Shown here: in pieces, positions 38,959 through 47,436 of the stretch
Position numbering within the stretch: position 1 is the stretch's first letter
Layout of the letters: each line of letters begins with the position of its first letter
Assembly: GCF_000153025.1 (NCBI RefSeq)
Contig: NZ_CH672430.1
Coordinates: 677,209 to 741,208, forward strand
Direction: 5' to 3'
DNA from: Marinomonas sp. MED121
Lineage (GTDB): Bacteria; Pseudomonadota; Gammaproteobacteria; Pseudomonadales; Marinomonadaceae
DNA: 64,000 nt
The notes under the pieces: generated by a model
The model's database searches: none
Seen by the model: only the letters and a program-made list of their open reading frames with translations
What the model was told of the DNA's origin: nothing
Program-made: the position numbers and the translations under genes

Positions 38959-40043
38959 AGAACTTAGTGCGATTAATTTTAGGTATTATTTGTTGGTATT
39001 CATGGGGGATACAAGCGAATCCTGTTGTTTATCAATATGATAATAACCTAAATGAAGGCGCTAACTTTTTTCAAGAACAGCGTACTTTAAACATCTATTC
39101 CACCGTGGATCTAGATGCCTTCGAGCCCTTGTTAAAGGCATTTGTTGAAAATCACCCCAGTACCAAATTAGCTTATCATGATGTGAACTCACTTGAGTTA
39201 TACCATAAGGTGATTGCGGAAAAAGACAGACCCAAAGCGAGCTTGATCGTGAGTAGTGCTATGGACCTTCAACTGAAACTCGTGAACGAGGGGCTGGCTA
39301 AAACATATCAATCAAGCATGACACAAGCGCTACCTGATATGGCCAAATGGCGCAGCCAAATCTTTGCATTTTCTTTAGAACCTGTCGTAATGCTGGTAAA
39401 CCAAACGCTATTTCCTGGCGATGAGTTACCTGATAACCGTTTAGATCTATTAAAAATTATGCGTCAGTATAGCCAAGCTTTTCAGGGCAAAATTGGCACC
39501 TATGATATTCGTACAAGTGGTGTCGGCTATTTATTAGCAAGCCAAGATGCGCGCCAAGCCGATGCGACATGGGGGCGCTTAATTGAAGCCTTTGGCAGTC
39601 ATCAAGTGCAAACGTATTGTTGTACCAGTGCCATGATTGATGATGTGGCAGCAGGAGATTTGCTGTTAGGTTATAACCTTGTGGGCTCATATGCCCATAA
39701 ACGTGCTTTGGGTGATCCAAGACTTACTATGATAATGCCCAGTGATTACACCCTACTTATGATGCGTTCAGCCCTCATCCCTAAACTTGCCCCTAACGCA
39801 GAAGATGCAGGTATTTTTATTGATTTTCTGCTTTCAGAAAAAGCGCAAAATCTAATGCTGGATAAGAACCTGCTATTCCCCATTGGAGACGCGAGCCAAG
39901 CGACAGATATCAGTGCTAAACGCTCACACCCCACCCGCATTATTGAATTAGACCAGCAGCTCCTTGTTGGCCGAGATCATGCCAAACAAAGCCGCTTTAT
40001 CCGTAGCTGGGAAAGTGCCTTAGAGCTAAGTGAGTTGGACTAA
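38955..40043 (+). CDS. Periplasmic binding-protein-like accessory of the TctDE system
   Basis: 362 aa with signal (LVRLILGIICWYSWGIQA). It is a cluster D/Fbp-type solute-binding fold: LNIYSTVDLDAFEPLLKAFVENHPSTKLAYHDVNS at the start and SEKAQNLMLDKNLLFPIG near the end. There is no ABC permease. Its ATG overlaps the tctE stop by 4 bp, so it is made with the sensor. By analogy with PgtC next to PgtB, I infer that it binds a ligand and presents it to TctE. Four Cys, two adjacent (YCCTS), might form disulfides. Confidence 0.75.
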   Translation: MKNLVRLILGIICWYSWGIQANPVVYQYDNNLNEGANFFQEQRTLNIYSTVDLDAFEPLLKAFVENHPSTKLAYHDVNSLELYHKVIAEKDRPKASLIVSSAMDLQLKLVNEGLAKTYQSSMTQALPDMAKWRSQIFAFSLEPVVMLVNQTLFPGDELPDNRLDLLKIMRQYSQAFQGKIGTYDIRTSGVGYLLASQDARQADATWGRLIEAFGSHQVQTYCCTSAMIDDVAAGDLLLGYNLVGSYAHKRALGDPRLTMIMPSDYTLLMMRSALIPKLAPNAEDAGIFIDFLLSEKAQNLMLDKNLLFPIGDASQATDISAKRSHPTRIIELDQQLLVGRDHAKQSRFIRSWESALELSELD

Positions 40044-40068
40044 GCCAAGTGATGTGATCAAGTTGCTT

Positions 40069-41295
40069 TTATTGACTCTTAAGCTTTTGTTTTTGCATGC
40101 TCTGGCACCAAAGTGCAGCAAGACAGGCGGAGGCGAGTACCCAAGAGTAGACGAGTGTGAAGCCGCTGATGTTGTCATATTGAGTGCTGATATCGAGTAA
40201 TATGCCACAAAGGCTGCTGGCGAAAGCGTTACCGCAGCCGTATCCTACCATGCCTAAGCTGACGATAAGGGCGCTCTGTTTACTATCGACATAATTGCTA
40301 ATGTGGCTGGCGATTAACCCCCAGACAGGAAAGTACAAGAAAGCAAAAATGCTGGCACAAGCCCAGAGTATCCAAAGTTTGGCGTCCCACAATAAGAGAA
40401 GTATGCAGGCCGCAAAGCTTAGTAAGGTGAGTTTAATCACTTGGATAATGCCAAACTTATCTGCAAGTGCGCCTATGATAATGCCACCGACTATGCCTGC
40501 CACGCCTATCATGGTCCAAATCGACCCAGTCTGACTTGAATCCCCTTTGAGTACATCCACAATAAAAGGTGATAAAAAGGTTAAAAAAGGCCCTGAAATA
40601 AAGCCAATAAAGGCACTTAAAAGCACGGCTTGTAGGGCAACAGGGTGAGATTTAAGAATGGTTTTTGGGTTGATACTTGGCTTTTGATAGCTTTGCTCTT
40701 GGGCTTCTTCTTTTGGTTTAGGCAGGTAGATAAAGGATAAAAGCGCAATGGCGGCTGTGATAGCAGCGCATACAAACCAAAAAACTTGCAGGCTCAACTC
40801 AGGTAAAAATAAGGCGATTAAAATGCCGTTTAAAGTAATGGCAAAAGCCGCGCCAGATGAGGCTAATCCTAAAATACGGTTTCGAAACTTAAGCGGAATG
40901 ATATCGCTTGATAGGGCAACAATGGCGTTCCAGTTAGCAACAGCACAACCTGATACAAAAGCAAGGCAAATGGCGAAGCCTAATGCCCAAGGAGAGAGTA
41001 CGGCTAATGCGAGTAAGACAGGGCTAATCCCTATGGTGAATAAGAAGAGTTTATAGCCGCCTAGTTTTGTCAGGAGTACGCCACTGATCAATGAGGTCAG
41101 CATATAGGCAATAAAAAGTAGGGCTGAGATGAAAGACGCCGTGCTATAGCTAAGCTGAAATAAGTCTCTTACTTCGGGTAAAAGGGCAGAATACAAAAAC
41201 ATGCTAAAGCCATGGGTTACGGCGCTACAGGCCGTCAAGATTAGGCTAATCAAAATCAGCGAACGGGGCTTAGTGTGGGCGCTTGCTACCTGCAA
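40069..41295 (-). CDS. Major facilitator superfamily transporter
   Basis: 408 aa, twelve helices. MFS loop pattern at ISGVLLTKLGGYKLFLF and GALADKFGIIQVIKLT. The start codon is probably TTG at 41295: no in-frame ATG occurs before the first helix, and AGGA stands 7 bases upstream. Resembles the CynX/YbfB-like group; substrate unknown. Convergent with the tct operon, ending 26 bp from it. Confidence 0.83.
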   Translation of the reverse strand: MQVASAHTKPRSLILISLILTACSAVTHGFSMFLYSALLPEVRDLFQLSYSTASFISALLFIAYMLTSLISGVLLTKLGGYKLFLFTIGISPVLLALAVLSPWALGFAICLAFVSGCAVANWNAIVALSSDIIPLKFRNRILGLASSGAAFAITLNGILIALFLPELSLQVFWFVCAAITAAIALLSFIYLPKPKEEAQEQSYQKPSINPKTILKSHPVALQAVLLSAFIGFISGPFLTFLSPFIVDVLKGDSSQTGSIWTMIGVAGIVGGIIIGALADKFGIIQVIKLTLLSFAACILLLLWDAKLWILWACASIFAFLYFPVWGLIASHISNYVDSKQSALIVSLGMVGYGCGNAFASSLCGILLDISTQYDNISGFTLVYSWVLASACLAALWCQSMQKQKLKSQ

Positions 41296-41426
41296 AATAC
41301 TGTCCTGAAAATATCAACTTATACGTTATATCAGCAAAAATGAGGCAGCATGCCTATCTCTTGAGTGTTTGACAATAGGTGTGTCGTATAACTTTTAGTT
41401 ACTGACGTATTTGGTTTATGGGAGGT

Positions 41427-41507
41427 AAAAAAAAAGCAAGTCCAGTTAATTTATCAATGGGGATAGGGAGTGTAGAATCCATTGAAAATCGAGGGAGTTG
41501 GACTTGC
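41427..41507 (-). terminator. Long nested hairpin with T9 tail downstream of ridA
   Basis: Outer stem GCAAGTCCA/TGGACTTGC (41436-41444, 41499-41507), inner stem TCAATGG/CCATTGA (41454-41460, 41479-41485). On the minus strand it is followed by nine T (41427-41435). It ends transcription of ridA and, being about 72 nt and well structured, could also be a stable 3'-UTR small RNA. The rest of 41296-41555 shows nothing else. Confidence 0.7.
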
Positions 41508-41555
41508 CATTAAAAGAACGCGTTTAAATTAGAATGTGTTTCAATATCAGTGTTT

Positions 41556-41948
41556 TTATGACTGAGATGTCACCGCGTAGGCCACCACTTCACATAACAT
41601 CTCTTCTCTTGCTAAACCTGCCACTATCATGGCTGCACGGTTTGGGTAAGGTGCTGTAAAGTACTCCGCATAAACCTTGTTAAATACTGGAAGTTGAGAT
41701 CTATCGGTAACATAGATAAGTACTTGAGTGACATGGTCCATCGTCAATTCAGCTGCTTCTATCGTGTGCTTTAGGTTGTCCATTGTTTGGCGTGCTTGAG
41801 CTTCGATACCGCCTTCAACGACTTTACCTTCTTGATCTATTGGAATTTGAGCTGTCGATAGTTGCCCGTTAGCAATGACTGCCCATTCAAGTGGTGCTTT
41901 TGATGCGAAAAGGTCTGTTTTAACGGGGGTTTTGATTGGCTGAGCCAT
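41556..41948 (-). CDS. RidA family protein (enamine/imine deaminase type)
   Basis: 130 aa, trimeric YjgF/YER057c/UK114 fold. GGIEAQARQTMDNLKHTIEAAELTMDHVTQVLIYVTD and NKVYAEYFTAPYPNRAAMIVAGLA match the family. The catalytic-type Arg is present (PNRAAM) and CEVVAYA supplies the late Glu. Such proteins hydrolyse reactive enamines or imines made by PLP or oxidising enzymes. Downstream of the BCCT gene on the same strand, so it may serve the same catabolic route. Confidence 0.88.
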   Translation of the reverse strand: MAQPIKTPVKTDLFASKAPLEWAVIANGQLSTAQIPIDQEGKVVEGGIEAQARQTMDNLKHTIEAAELTMDHVTQVLIYVTDRSQLPVFNKVYAEYFTAPYPNRAAMIVAGLAREEMLCEVVAYAVTSQS

Positions 41949-42016
41949 GGTCTTGGTGTGTCCTATGTGTTTTCAATAAATAGTGAACTCTGAAAACTGC
42001 AGAGTTTGCACCTAGA

Positions 42017-42036
42017 AAGGGAGCCGAGGCTCCCTT
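42017..42036 (-). terminator. Hairpin between the BCCT gene and ridA
   Basis: Perfect 9-bp stem AAGGGAGCC/GGCTCCCTT (42017-42025, 42028-42036); a smaller hairpin TTGCCC/GGGCAA is at 42059-42078. T tracts are weak, so read-through into ridA is possible. Confidence 0.5.
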
Positions 42037-42106
42037 CTATTCATTGCTGTGCTTGTTATTGCCCTACCCAAAGGGCAAGGCTAGGCTCTCATAATTAGCT
42101 AATAGG

Positions 42107-43663
42107 CTATAAACCTTGTTCGTCTGCCATCTTCTTCGCAATTTGTGGTGCAGTCCAAAGTGACGGTAGTAGTACCAAAGAAACCGGTACGGCTGTAATC
42201 ACAATGAAAGATTGCAAGGCAGAAATACCACCAGAACCAATCGAGATAAGTAGCGCTGCAACAACACCCATCATGATGCCCCAAAACACACGGATAGAAC
42301 TCTGTGGTTGGTCCGTACCTGTCATAACCATGGATACGGCATAGGTCATAGAGTCACCTGTTGTTGCTACAAAGATAGTCGTCAAAATCAGGAACAAGAC
42401 AGAGATCATGAAGCCCATCGGCAACTGTTCTGTGATAGCCAATAGTGCTGCTGGTAGGTTGAAACCTGTAAAAGGTTCAGAGATAACACCTGGGTTTGCA
42501 ATTTCAAAGGCTAAACCACTACCACCAACGATGGTGAACCAGAATGTTGTGATGATTGGCGCAACCACTGAGATCAATAGCACCATTTGACGAATAGTAC
42601 GACCACGTGAAATACGTGCAACAAACATGGCCATAAGCGGACCGTAACCTAGGAACCAGCCCCAGAAGAATACTGTCCACCAGTCTAACCAACCAGGACT
42701 TGCACGGAAGGTTGCCATTGGGATGAACTTATCAAGGTAGATACCAAAAGAATGTAGGTAACTATCAATGATGAAAGCAGTGGGTCCAAACAAGAGAATG
42801 AAAGCGATCAGAACAACAGCAAGAATCACGTTGGCACGACTTAGAATCTGAATGCCTTTAGTCACACCACTTACCGCTGAAAGGGTATAGATACCAATCA
42901 AAGAAAGTAGGATAACAAGCTGAGTGGTGTAGGTATCAGGAATACCAAATAGTTTTTCTAAACCAAAGCTAACCTGTAGGCCTAGGAAACCGATTGGGCC
43001 AACGGTTCCGGCGACTACAGCAAGTACACAACTTGCATCAACGATAGCGCCGAATGGTCCTGTCATTACCTTGTCACCAAACACAGGGTAAAGCAAAGTT
43101 CTTGGCTTAAGCGGTAAACCTTTTTCATAGTGTAGGTACATGAAAACGATACCGGTTAAGCTACCCAAGATTGCCCATGCGAGAAAACCCCAGTGCATAA
43201 AGCTTTGTGCTAATGCGTTGTAAGCCGCTTGCGCACCTTCTGCTTCACCAAATAATGGTGGTGCAGAGGTAAAGTGAGCCATAGGCTCTGCGGCTGCCCA
43301 AAATACACCGCCACCGGCAAGTAGGGTACACATGATGATTGAGATCCACTTAAAGGTGGAAATCTCAGGGGTTTTGATACCGCCAAGTACCACTGCACCA
43401 GAACGGCCAATGGCTAGAAATAAGCCGATAATGAAGGTCAACAACAACAATACTTGCCAGTAAGCACCAAATAATTTGGTGGAAACAGCAAAGGCTGAAT
43501 TTACCCAAGCCGATACCATAGTGATGTCATATAGTGCTGCAATTACGAAGAGTGCTAAACCACCGCCACTGATGAAAAACACGGGTAGGTCGACCCCTGC
43601 TAATAAACCAGTGCCCTTGCTAGCTTGATTTGGCTGTAAGCCGTCGTGAGAAACTCTACTCAT
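42107..43663 (-). CDS. BCCT family transporter (betaine/carnitine/choline type)
   Basis: 518 aa with twelve helices. BCCT signature region WTVFFWGWFLGYGPLMAMFVARISRGRT, early VLGGIKTPEISTFKW and VFWAAAEPMAHF, all typical. It imports quaternary ammonium or sulfonium compounds with Na+ or H+. AGGAG before the ATG. It lies in a probable operon with the M19 and ALDH genes, suggesting uptake of a catabolic substrate rather than an osmoprotectant only. The C-terminal tail is short, with no long regulatory extension. Confidence 0.92.
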   Translation of the reverse strand: MSRVSHDGLQPNQASKGTGLLAGVDLPVFFISGGGLALFVIAALYDITMVSAWVNSAFAVSTKLFGAYWQVLLLLTFIIGLFLAIGRSGAVVLGGIKTPEISTFKWISIIMCTLLAGGGVFWAAAEPMAHFTSAPPLFGEAEGAQAAYNALAQSFMHWGFLAWAILGSLTGIVFMYLHYEKGLPLKPRTLLYPVFGDKVMTGPFGAIVDASCVLAVVAGTVGPIGFLGLQVSFGLEKLFGIPDTYTTQLVILLSLIGIYTLSAVSGVTKGIQILSRANVILAVVLIAFILLFGPTAFIIDSYLHSFGIYLDKFIPMATFRASPGWLDWWTVFFWGWFLGYGPLMAMFVARISRGRTIRQMVLLISVVAPIITTFWFTIVGGSGLAFEIANPGVISEPFTGFNLPAALLAITEQLPMGFMISVLFLILTTIFVATTGDSMTYAVSMVMTGTDQPQSSIRVFWGIMMGVVAALLISIGSGGISALQSFIVITAVPVSLVLLPSLWTAPQIAKKMADEQGL

Positions 43664-43757
43664 GGTAGTCTCCTGAAGGATATTTATTTTTTATATTTAT
43701 TGGAATTATCCGGTGTTATCGAACACAGCATGTGATGTTCGATAACTTGGGTTACCT

Positions 43758-44750
43758 TTATGAGCCTTGGGGTGTTAATCCTTCGTCGAAGAATCGTAAC
43801 CAGTTTTGGCCCATTATTTTTGCTACCTCAGTTTGGTTAAAGCCTCGATCAATCAGGCCTTTAGTGAGATTTGGGAAATCTCGGCTATCCCTAAACCAAG
43901 TGAGTGGTTCAGGCCAATCCGCATTGGATTTAGACCCTTCTCCGTAATCCTTCGTTTTTGACCAGCGACCATTTCGCATCCATTCAAGAATAGAAAGTGG
44001 CTGTTGCTGGCATAAATCAGTCCCTATACCAATATTGTCAATGCCCATTAAATCCGCTGTGTTAGCTATCATGTCGCAGAATTCATCAAGTCGGCAGTCT
44101 GAGCCATTCTTAAGGTGGAATGGATATAAACTGAAGCCTAATAACCCACCTGATTCGGCAAGGTTTTTAAGAACTAGATCTGACTTGTTGCGTTTTGCGT
44201 CATGAAAGCTCAGTGGATTAGCGTGAGAAATCACAATTGGGCGCTCTGATATTTCTATCGCATCAAGGGTGCTGCGTTCGCCGCTATGACTCATGTCGAC
44301 TATCATGCCAACCCGGTTCATTTCCTTGATTGCTTGTTTACCAAAGCGGGTAACACCGCTATCGACTGCCTCATAACAACCGCAAGCCAGCAGACTTTGG
44401 TTGTTATAAGTGAGTTGCATGATCATAAGATTTAGCTCGCGCATTATCTCGATCATGGCAATGTCGTCTTCAATCGGTGAGCAATTCTGAGCACCAAACA
44501 TAATGCCGACACGGCCTGTTTGTTTAGCGATTCGAATATCATCAGCACAGCGAACCGGCATAATTAGGTCAGGGTTACGCTCAAAATGAGTATTCCATTC
44601 ACCAATACGCAATAGGGTTTCGCGAATTTGTTCATGGTAAACAATGGTCGCATGTACCATGGTGACACCACCTTCTTTAAGCTGTAAGAAGATGTTTCTG
44701 TCCCAATTTGAGTATTGCAAACCATCTATGACGATAAGATCCTGATGCAT
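43758..44750 (-). CDS. Peptidase M19 (membrane dipeptidase) homologue with altered metal site
   Basis: 330 aa. It has the M19 TIM-barrel pattern: GGVTMVHATIVYHE, a LTYNNQSLLACGCYE segment, MNRVGMIVDMSHSG, PIVISHAN and IGIGTDLCQQ. The N-terminal HxD zinc pair of true dipeptidases is replaced (IDGLQYSNWD), and the bridging Glu region reads FGAQN instead of iEGg. Only the two later His and the final Asp remain, so it is probably not a standard di-zinc dipeptidase. Similar M19 proteins lie beside betaine-catabolism genes in pseudomonads, as I recall. ALDH lies 14 bp upstream, BCCT downstream. Confidence 0.82.
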   Translation of the reverse strand: MHQDLIVIDGLQYSNWDRNIFLQLKEGGVTMVHATIVYHEQIRETLLRIGEWNTHFERNPDLIMPVRCADDIRIAKQTGRVGIMFGAQNCSPIEDDIAMIEIMRELNLMIMQLTYNNQSLLACGCYEAVDSGVTRFGKQAIKEMNRVGMIVDMSHSGERSTLDAIEISERPIVISHANPLSFHDAKRNKSDLVLKNLAESGGLLGFSLYPFHLKNGSDCRLDEFCDMIANTADLMGIDNIGIGTDLCQQQPLSILEWMRNGRWSKTKDYGEGSKSNADWPEPLTWFRDSRDFPNLTKGLIDRGFNQTEVAKIMGQNWLRFFDEGLTPQGS

Positions 44751-44764
44751 GATTCAGCCCTTTG

Positions 44765-46210
44765 TTATGCGCGCATATAAGTGGTTTTAACCACGGTGTA
44801 GAACTCTTTTGCGTAAGTTCCTTGCTCACGTGGACCAAAGCTTGAATCTTTACGTCCGCCAAATGGCACGTGGTAATCCGTACCTGCGGTTGGCAAGTTG
44901 ATCATGGCGCAACCCGTTTTAGCATTGCGTTTGAAGTCGTTAGCGTATTTAAGAGAAGTTGTGCAAATACCACCTGTTAGACCAAAGTTTGTATCATTTA
45001 GTGTGTCTAGTGCTTCTGCGTAATCAGCCACCTTGATGATGCAAGCGATTGGCGCGAAAGCTTCTTCACGGTTGATTGTCATCTGGTTTGTTGTGTTAGT
45101 GAAAAGCGCTGGTTGCATGTAGTAACCATCTGCTTCTTCTGTCAGTACTTCACCACCGTATGCCAATTCGCCGCCTTCTTTCTTAGCAAGCTCAAGGTAA
45201 GATAGGTTTTGTTCCATTTGACGTGCATCCGCAACCGCACCAATGTGAACACCTTCTTTAAGCGGGTGACCCACAACCAATTTCTTCATGCGTTCAATCA
45301 TTTTTGCAACGAATTCGTCGTGGATACCTTCTGTTACGATTAGACGTGAAGAGGCTGTACATTTTTGACCTGTACCACCGTAAGCACCGCCAACAGCGCA
45401 TTCAACCGCATTATCAATGTCTGCATCGTCTAGAACGATCAGTGCATTTTTACTGCCCATTTCTAGTTGGCATTTGATTAGGTTTGCAGCCGTTGCAACA
45501 GCGACTTTACGGCCAGTTTCTAAAGAACCGGTGAAAGTCAGTGCATTGATATCTTTTGAGTGAATCAGCGTATCGCCTACTTCAGCACCAGGACCCATTA
45601 CTAGGTTTACTGTGCCGGCAGGAAGACCTTGGCGAGAAATGATTTCAGTCAAAGCCCAAGCGCTTGCTGGTACTTGGTTAGCAGGTTTCCAAACAACTGA
45701 GTTACCATATGCAAGTGCTGGTGCAATTTTCCAAGCACCTGTTGCCGTTGGGAAGTTCCAAGGTGTGATGATACCTACCACCCCAACTGGTTCGCGGCGA
45801 GTTTCGATTTCAACACCTGGACGAACTGAGTCAGCTGTTTCGCCCATTTGACGAAGTACTTCAGCAGCATAATAGTGAAAGAACTGACCTGAACGGTAAG
45901 TCTCACCAGTGCCTTCTGCTAATGTTTTACCTTCTTCACGGGCTAGCAATTCACCTAGCTCGTCTTTACGTGCAATTAGCTCATCACCAATAGCCATCAA
46001 GACAGAGTATCTTTGTTCTAAACCGCTTTTTTCCCATTCAGCTTGACCTTGCTTAGCCGCTTCAATCGCTGCAAGTGTTTGCGCTTTATCTGCTTGAGCA
46101 TAAGTACCAATGTTATCTTTGGTATCAGCTGGGCTAATGTTATCTATATTACTTTTGTTTCCATCAACCCATTCGCCGGCGATGTAATTACGAAAAACTG
46201 AATCGGACAT
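44765..46210 (-). CDS. NAD(P)-dependent aldehyde dehydrogenase (2-oxoglutarate semialdehyde dehydrogenase-like)
   Basis: 481 aa, full-length ALDH. ITPWNFPTATGAWKIAPALAYG, catalytic Glu in LEMGSKNA, catalytic Cys in GGTGQKCTASSRLIV, and NREEAFAPIACI. The GQKCTASSR variant and the DYHVPFGGRKDSSFGPREQG end are those of the KGSADH branch acting on semialdehydes such as 2-oxoglutarate semialdehyde. First gene of a minus-strand unit with the M19 and BCCT genes; AGGAG before the ATG. Divergent from a LysR gene that is its likely regulator. Confidence 0.92.
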   Translation of the reverse strand: MSDSVFRNYIAGEWVDGNKSNIDNISPADTKDNIGTYAQADKAQTLAAIEAAKQGQAEWEKSGLEQRYSVLMAIGDELIARKDELGELLAREEGKTLAEGTGETYRSGQFFHYYAAEVLRQMGETADSVRPGVEIETRREPVGVVGIITPWNFPTATGAWKIAPALAYGNSVVWKPANQVPASAWALTEIISRQGLPAGTVNLVMGPGAEVGDTLIHSKDINALTFTGSLETGRKVAVATAANLIKCQLEMGSKNALIVLDDADIDNAVECAVGGAYGGTGQKCTASSRLIVTEGIHDEFVAKMIERMKKLVVGHPLKEGVHIGAVADARQMEQNLSYLELAKKEGGELAYGGEVLTEEADGYYMQPALFTNTTNQMTINREEAFAPIACIIKVADYAEALDTLNDTNFGLTGGICTTSLKYANDFKRNAKTGCAMINLPTAGTDYHVPFGGRKDSSFGPREQGTYAKEFYTVVKTTYMRA

Positions 46211-46303
46211 GATCTACTCCTATGTGGTATTGGCATCATATTAGTCCCCATGCTTTAATAATAAAAATTAATAATTAATATTAAGTGATAAGGTTTTTTT
46301 ATT

Positions 46304-47197
46304 ATGATGCCAGAACTTAAAATTACTCAGTTACGCCATTTTGTTTGGGTTGCTGAGCTTAAAGGCTTTCATGTTGCGGCTGAGCGGGCCCATAGAACCC
46401 AGCCTGCGATTTCTTTATCGATAAAAGATTTGGAAAGTAAATTAGGGGAATCGGTTTTTGAAAAGCGTAAAACCAAGTCTGCCAAAGCTGAGTTGACACC
46501 ATTTGGTGAATTGTTTTTACCTAAGGCAAAAGAACTTATTGCTCATCATGATCGAATTGCACAAGATATGATGCTAATGGCTGACCATAAAGCGGGGCAT
46601 ATCCGATTAGCTTCTGTTCCTTCTATAGCAAGCCAAGTGTTACCTGAGTTATTACTTGAATTTGTGGCAGATGCGACTGAATTGAATGTGAGTTTTTTTG
46701 ACGATAACTCTGATGCTGTTCTTAAAATGGTGGAAAACCAGCAGGTAGATTTTGGTATTGCCAGTTTATTTCATGAGGAAGAGCACCCAGATAAAACCTT
46801 TCATGGAATTTGGGAAGATCAAATAGGTGTCGTATGCCCTAAAGATCACCCTTTAGCTGAGCTTAAAGGGATTCATTGGAGAACGCTTTTAGAGCATAGA
46901 TTTATTAGTAATGGTACTTCACGCTTACTAGAAGATAGTGAAGCAAGCCCTTTACTTGGCCGCTCCCAGTTCTATATTTCTAATATGATTTCTTTAATTG
47001 CCATGCTTGAAGCGGGTGTTGGGATTACCACTTTACCTCGATATGCTTTCCCGAAAGAGAGCTCGACTTTGTGCTTTATTCCGCTAGATACACCTTTTGT
47101 GGTGCGTAAAATTGGTTTAGTACAGCTTAATAATAAGTCTTTATCACCTGCTGCGAGTGCCCTTGTTGATTTTATTTTGAGTAAGGCAAAGCACTAA
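46304..47197 (+). CDS. LysR family transcriptional regulator of the catabolic locus
   Basis: 297 aa. HTH at about 5-65 (TQLRHFVWVAELKGFHVAAERAHRTQPAISLSIKDLESKLG), then an effector domain with IRLASVPSIASQVLPELLLEF and MLEAGVGITTLPRYAFP. ALDH-M19-BCCT run away from it, and three plus-strand genes of unclear function follow it. The A/T-rich gap to the ALDH gene (46211-46303) contains a symmetric TTAATAATTAATATTAAG stretch that could hold its site. Confidence 0.9.
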   Translation: MMPELKITQLRHFVWVAELKGFHVAAERAHRTQPAISLSIKDLESKLGESVFEKRKTKSAKAELTPFGELFLPKAKELIAHHDRIAQDMMLMADHKAGHIRLASVPSIASQVLPELLLEFVADATELNVSFFDDNSDAVLKMVENQQVDFGIASLFHEEEHPDKTFHGIWEDQIGVVCPKDHPLAELKGIHWRTLLEHRFISNGTSRLLEDSEASPLLGRSQFYISNMISLIAMLEAGVGITTLPRYAFPKESSTLCFIPLDTPFVVRKIGLVQLNNKSLSPAASALVDFILSKAKH

Positions 47198-47436
47198 TTG
47201 GCTAGACTTGTTTGATATTGGTCAAAGAATTGAAAAGAGCTCACTTTTTTATAAATGGAGGAAAGCTAGTAAAAGTAATGGCTGGAGGTGTTTTGATTAG
47301 AAAAGCTTATCTAATGATATAGCTTTTTGATTTGATGGGAGAGGGCGCATGATCAATGATGAGACCATCAAGTGAACATGAATGTCTATTCACTAGGAAG
47401 ACAATTTTCAATGACTAAAATAAGAGAGTGTTTGTC

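Noticed and set aside
41556..46210. DMSP degradation cluster (BCCT, ALDH, LysR as in ddd loci)
   Set aside because: No DddD, DddL, DddP or other DMSP lyase gene is present.
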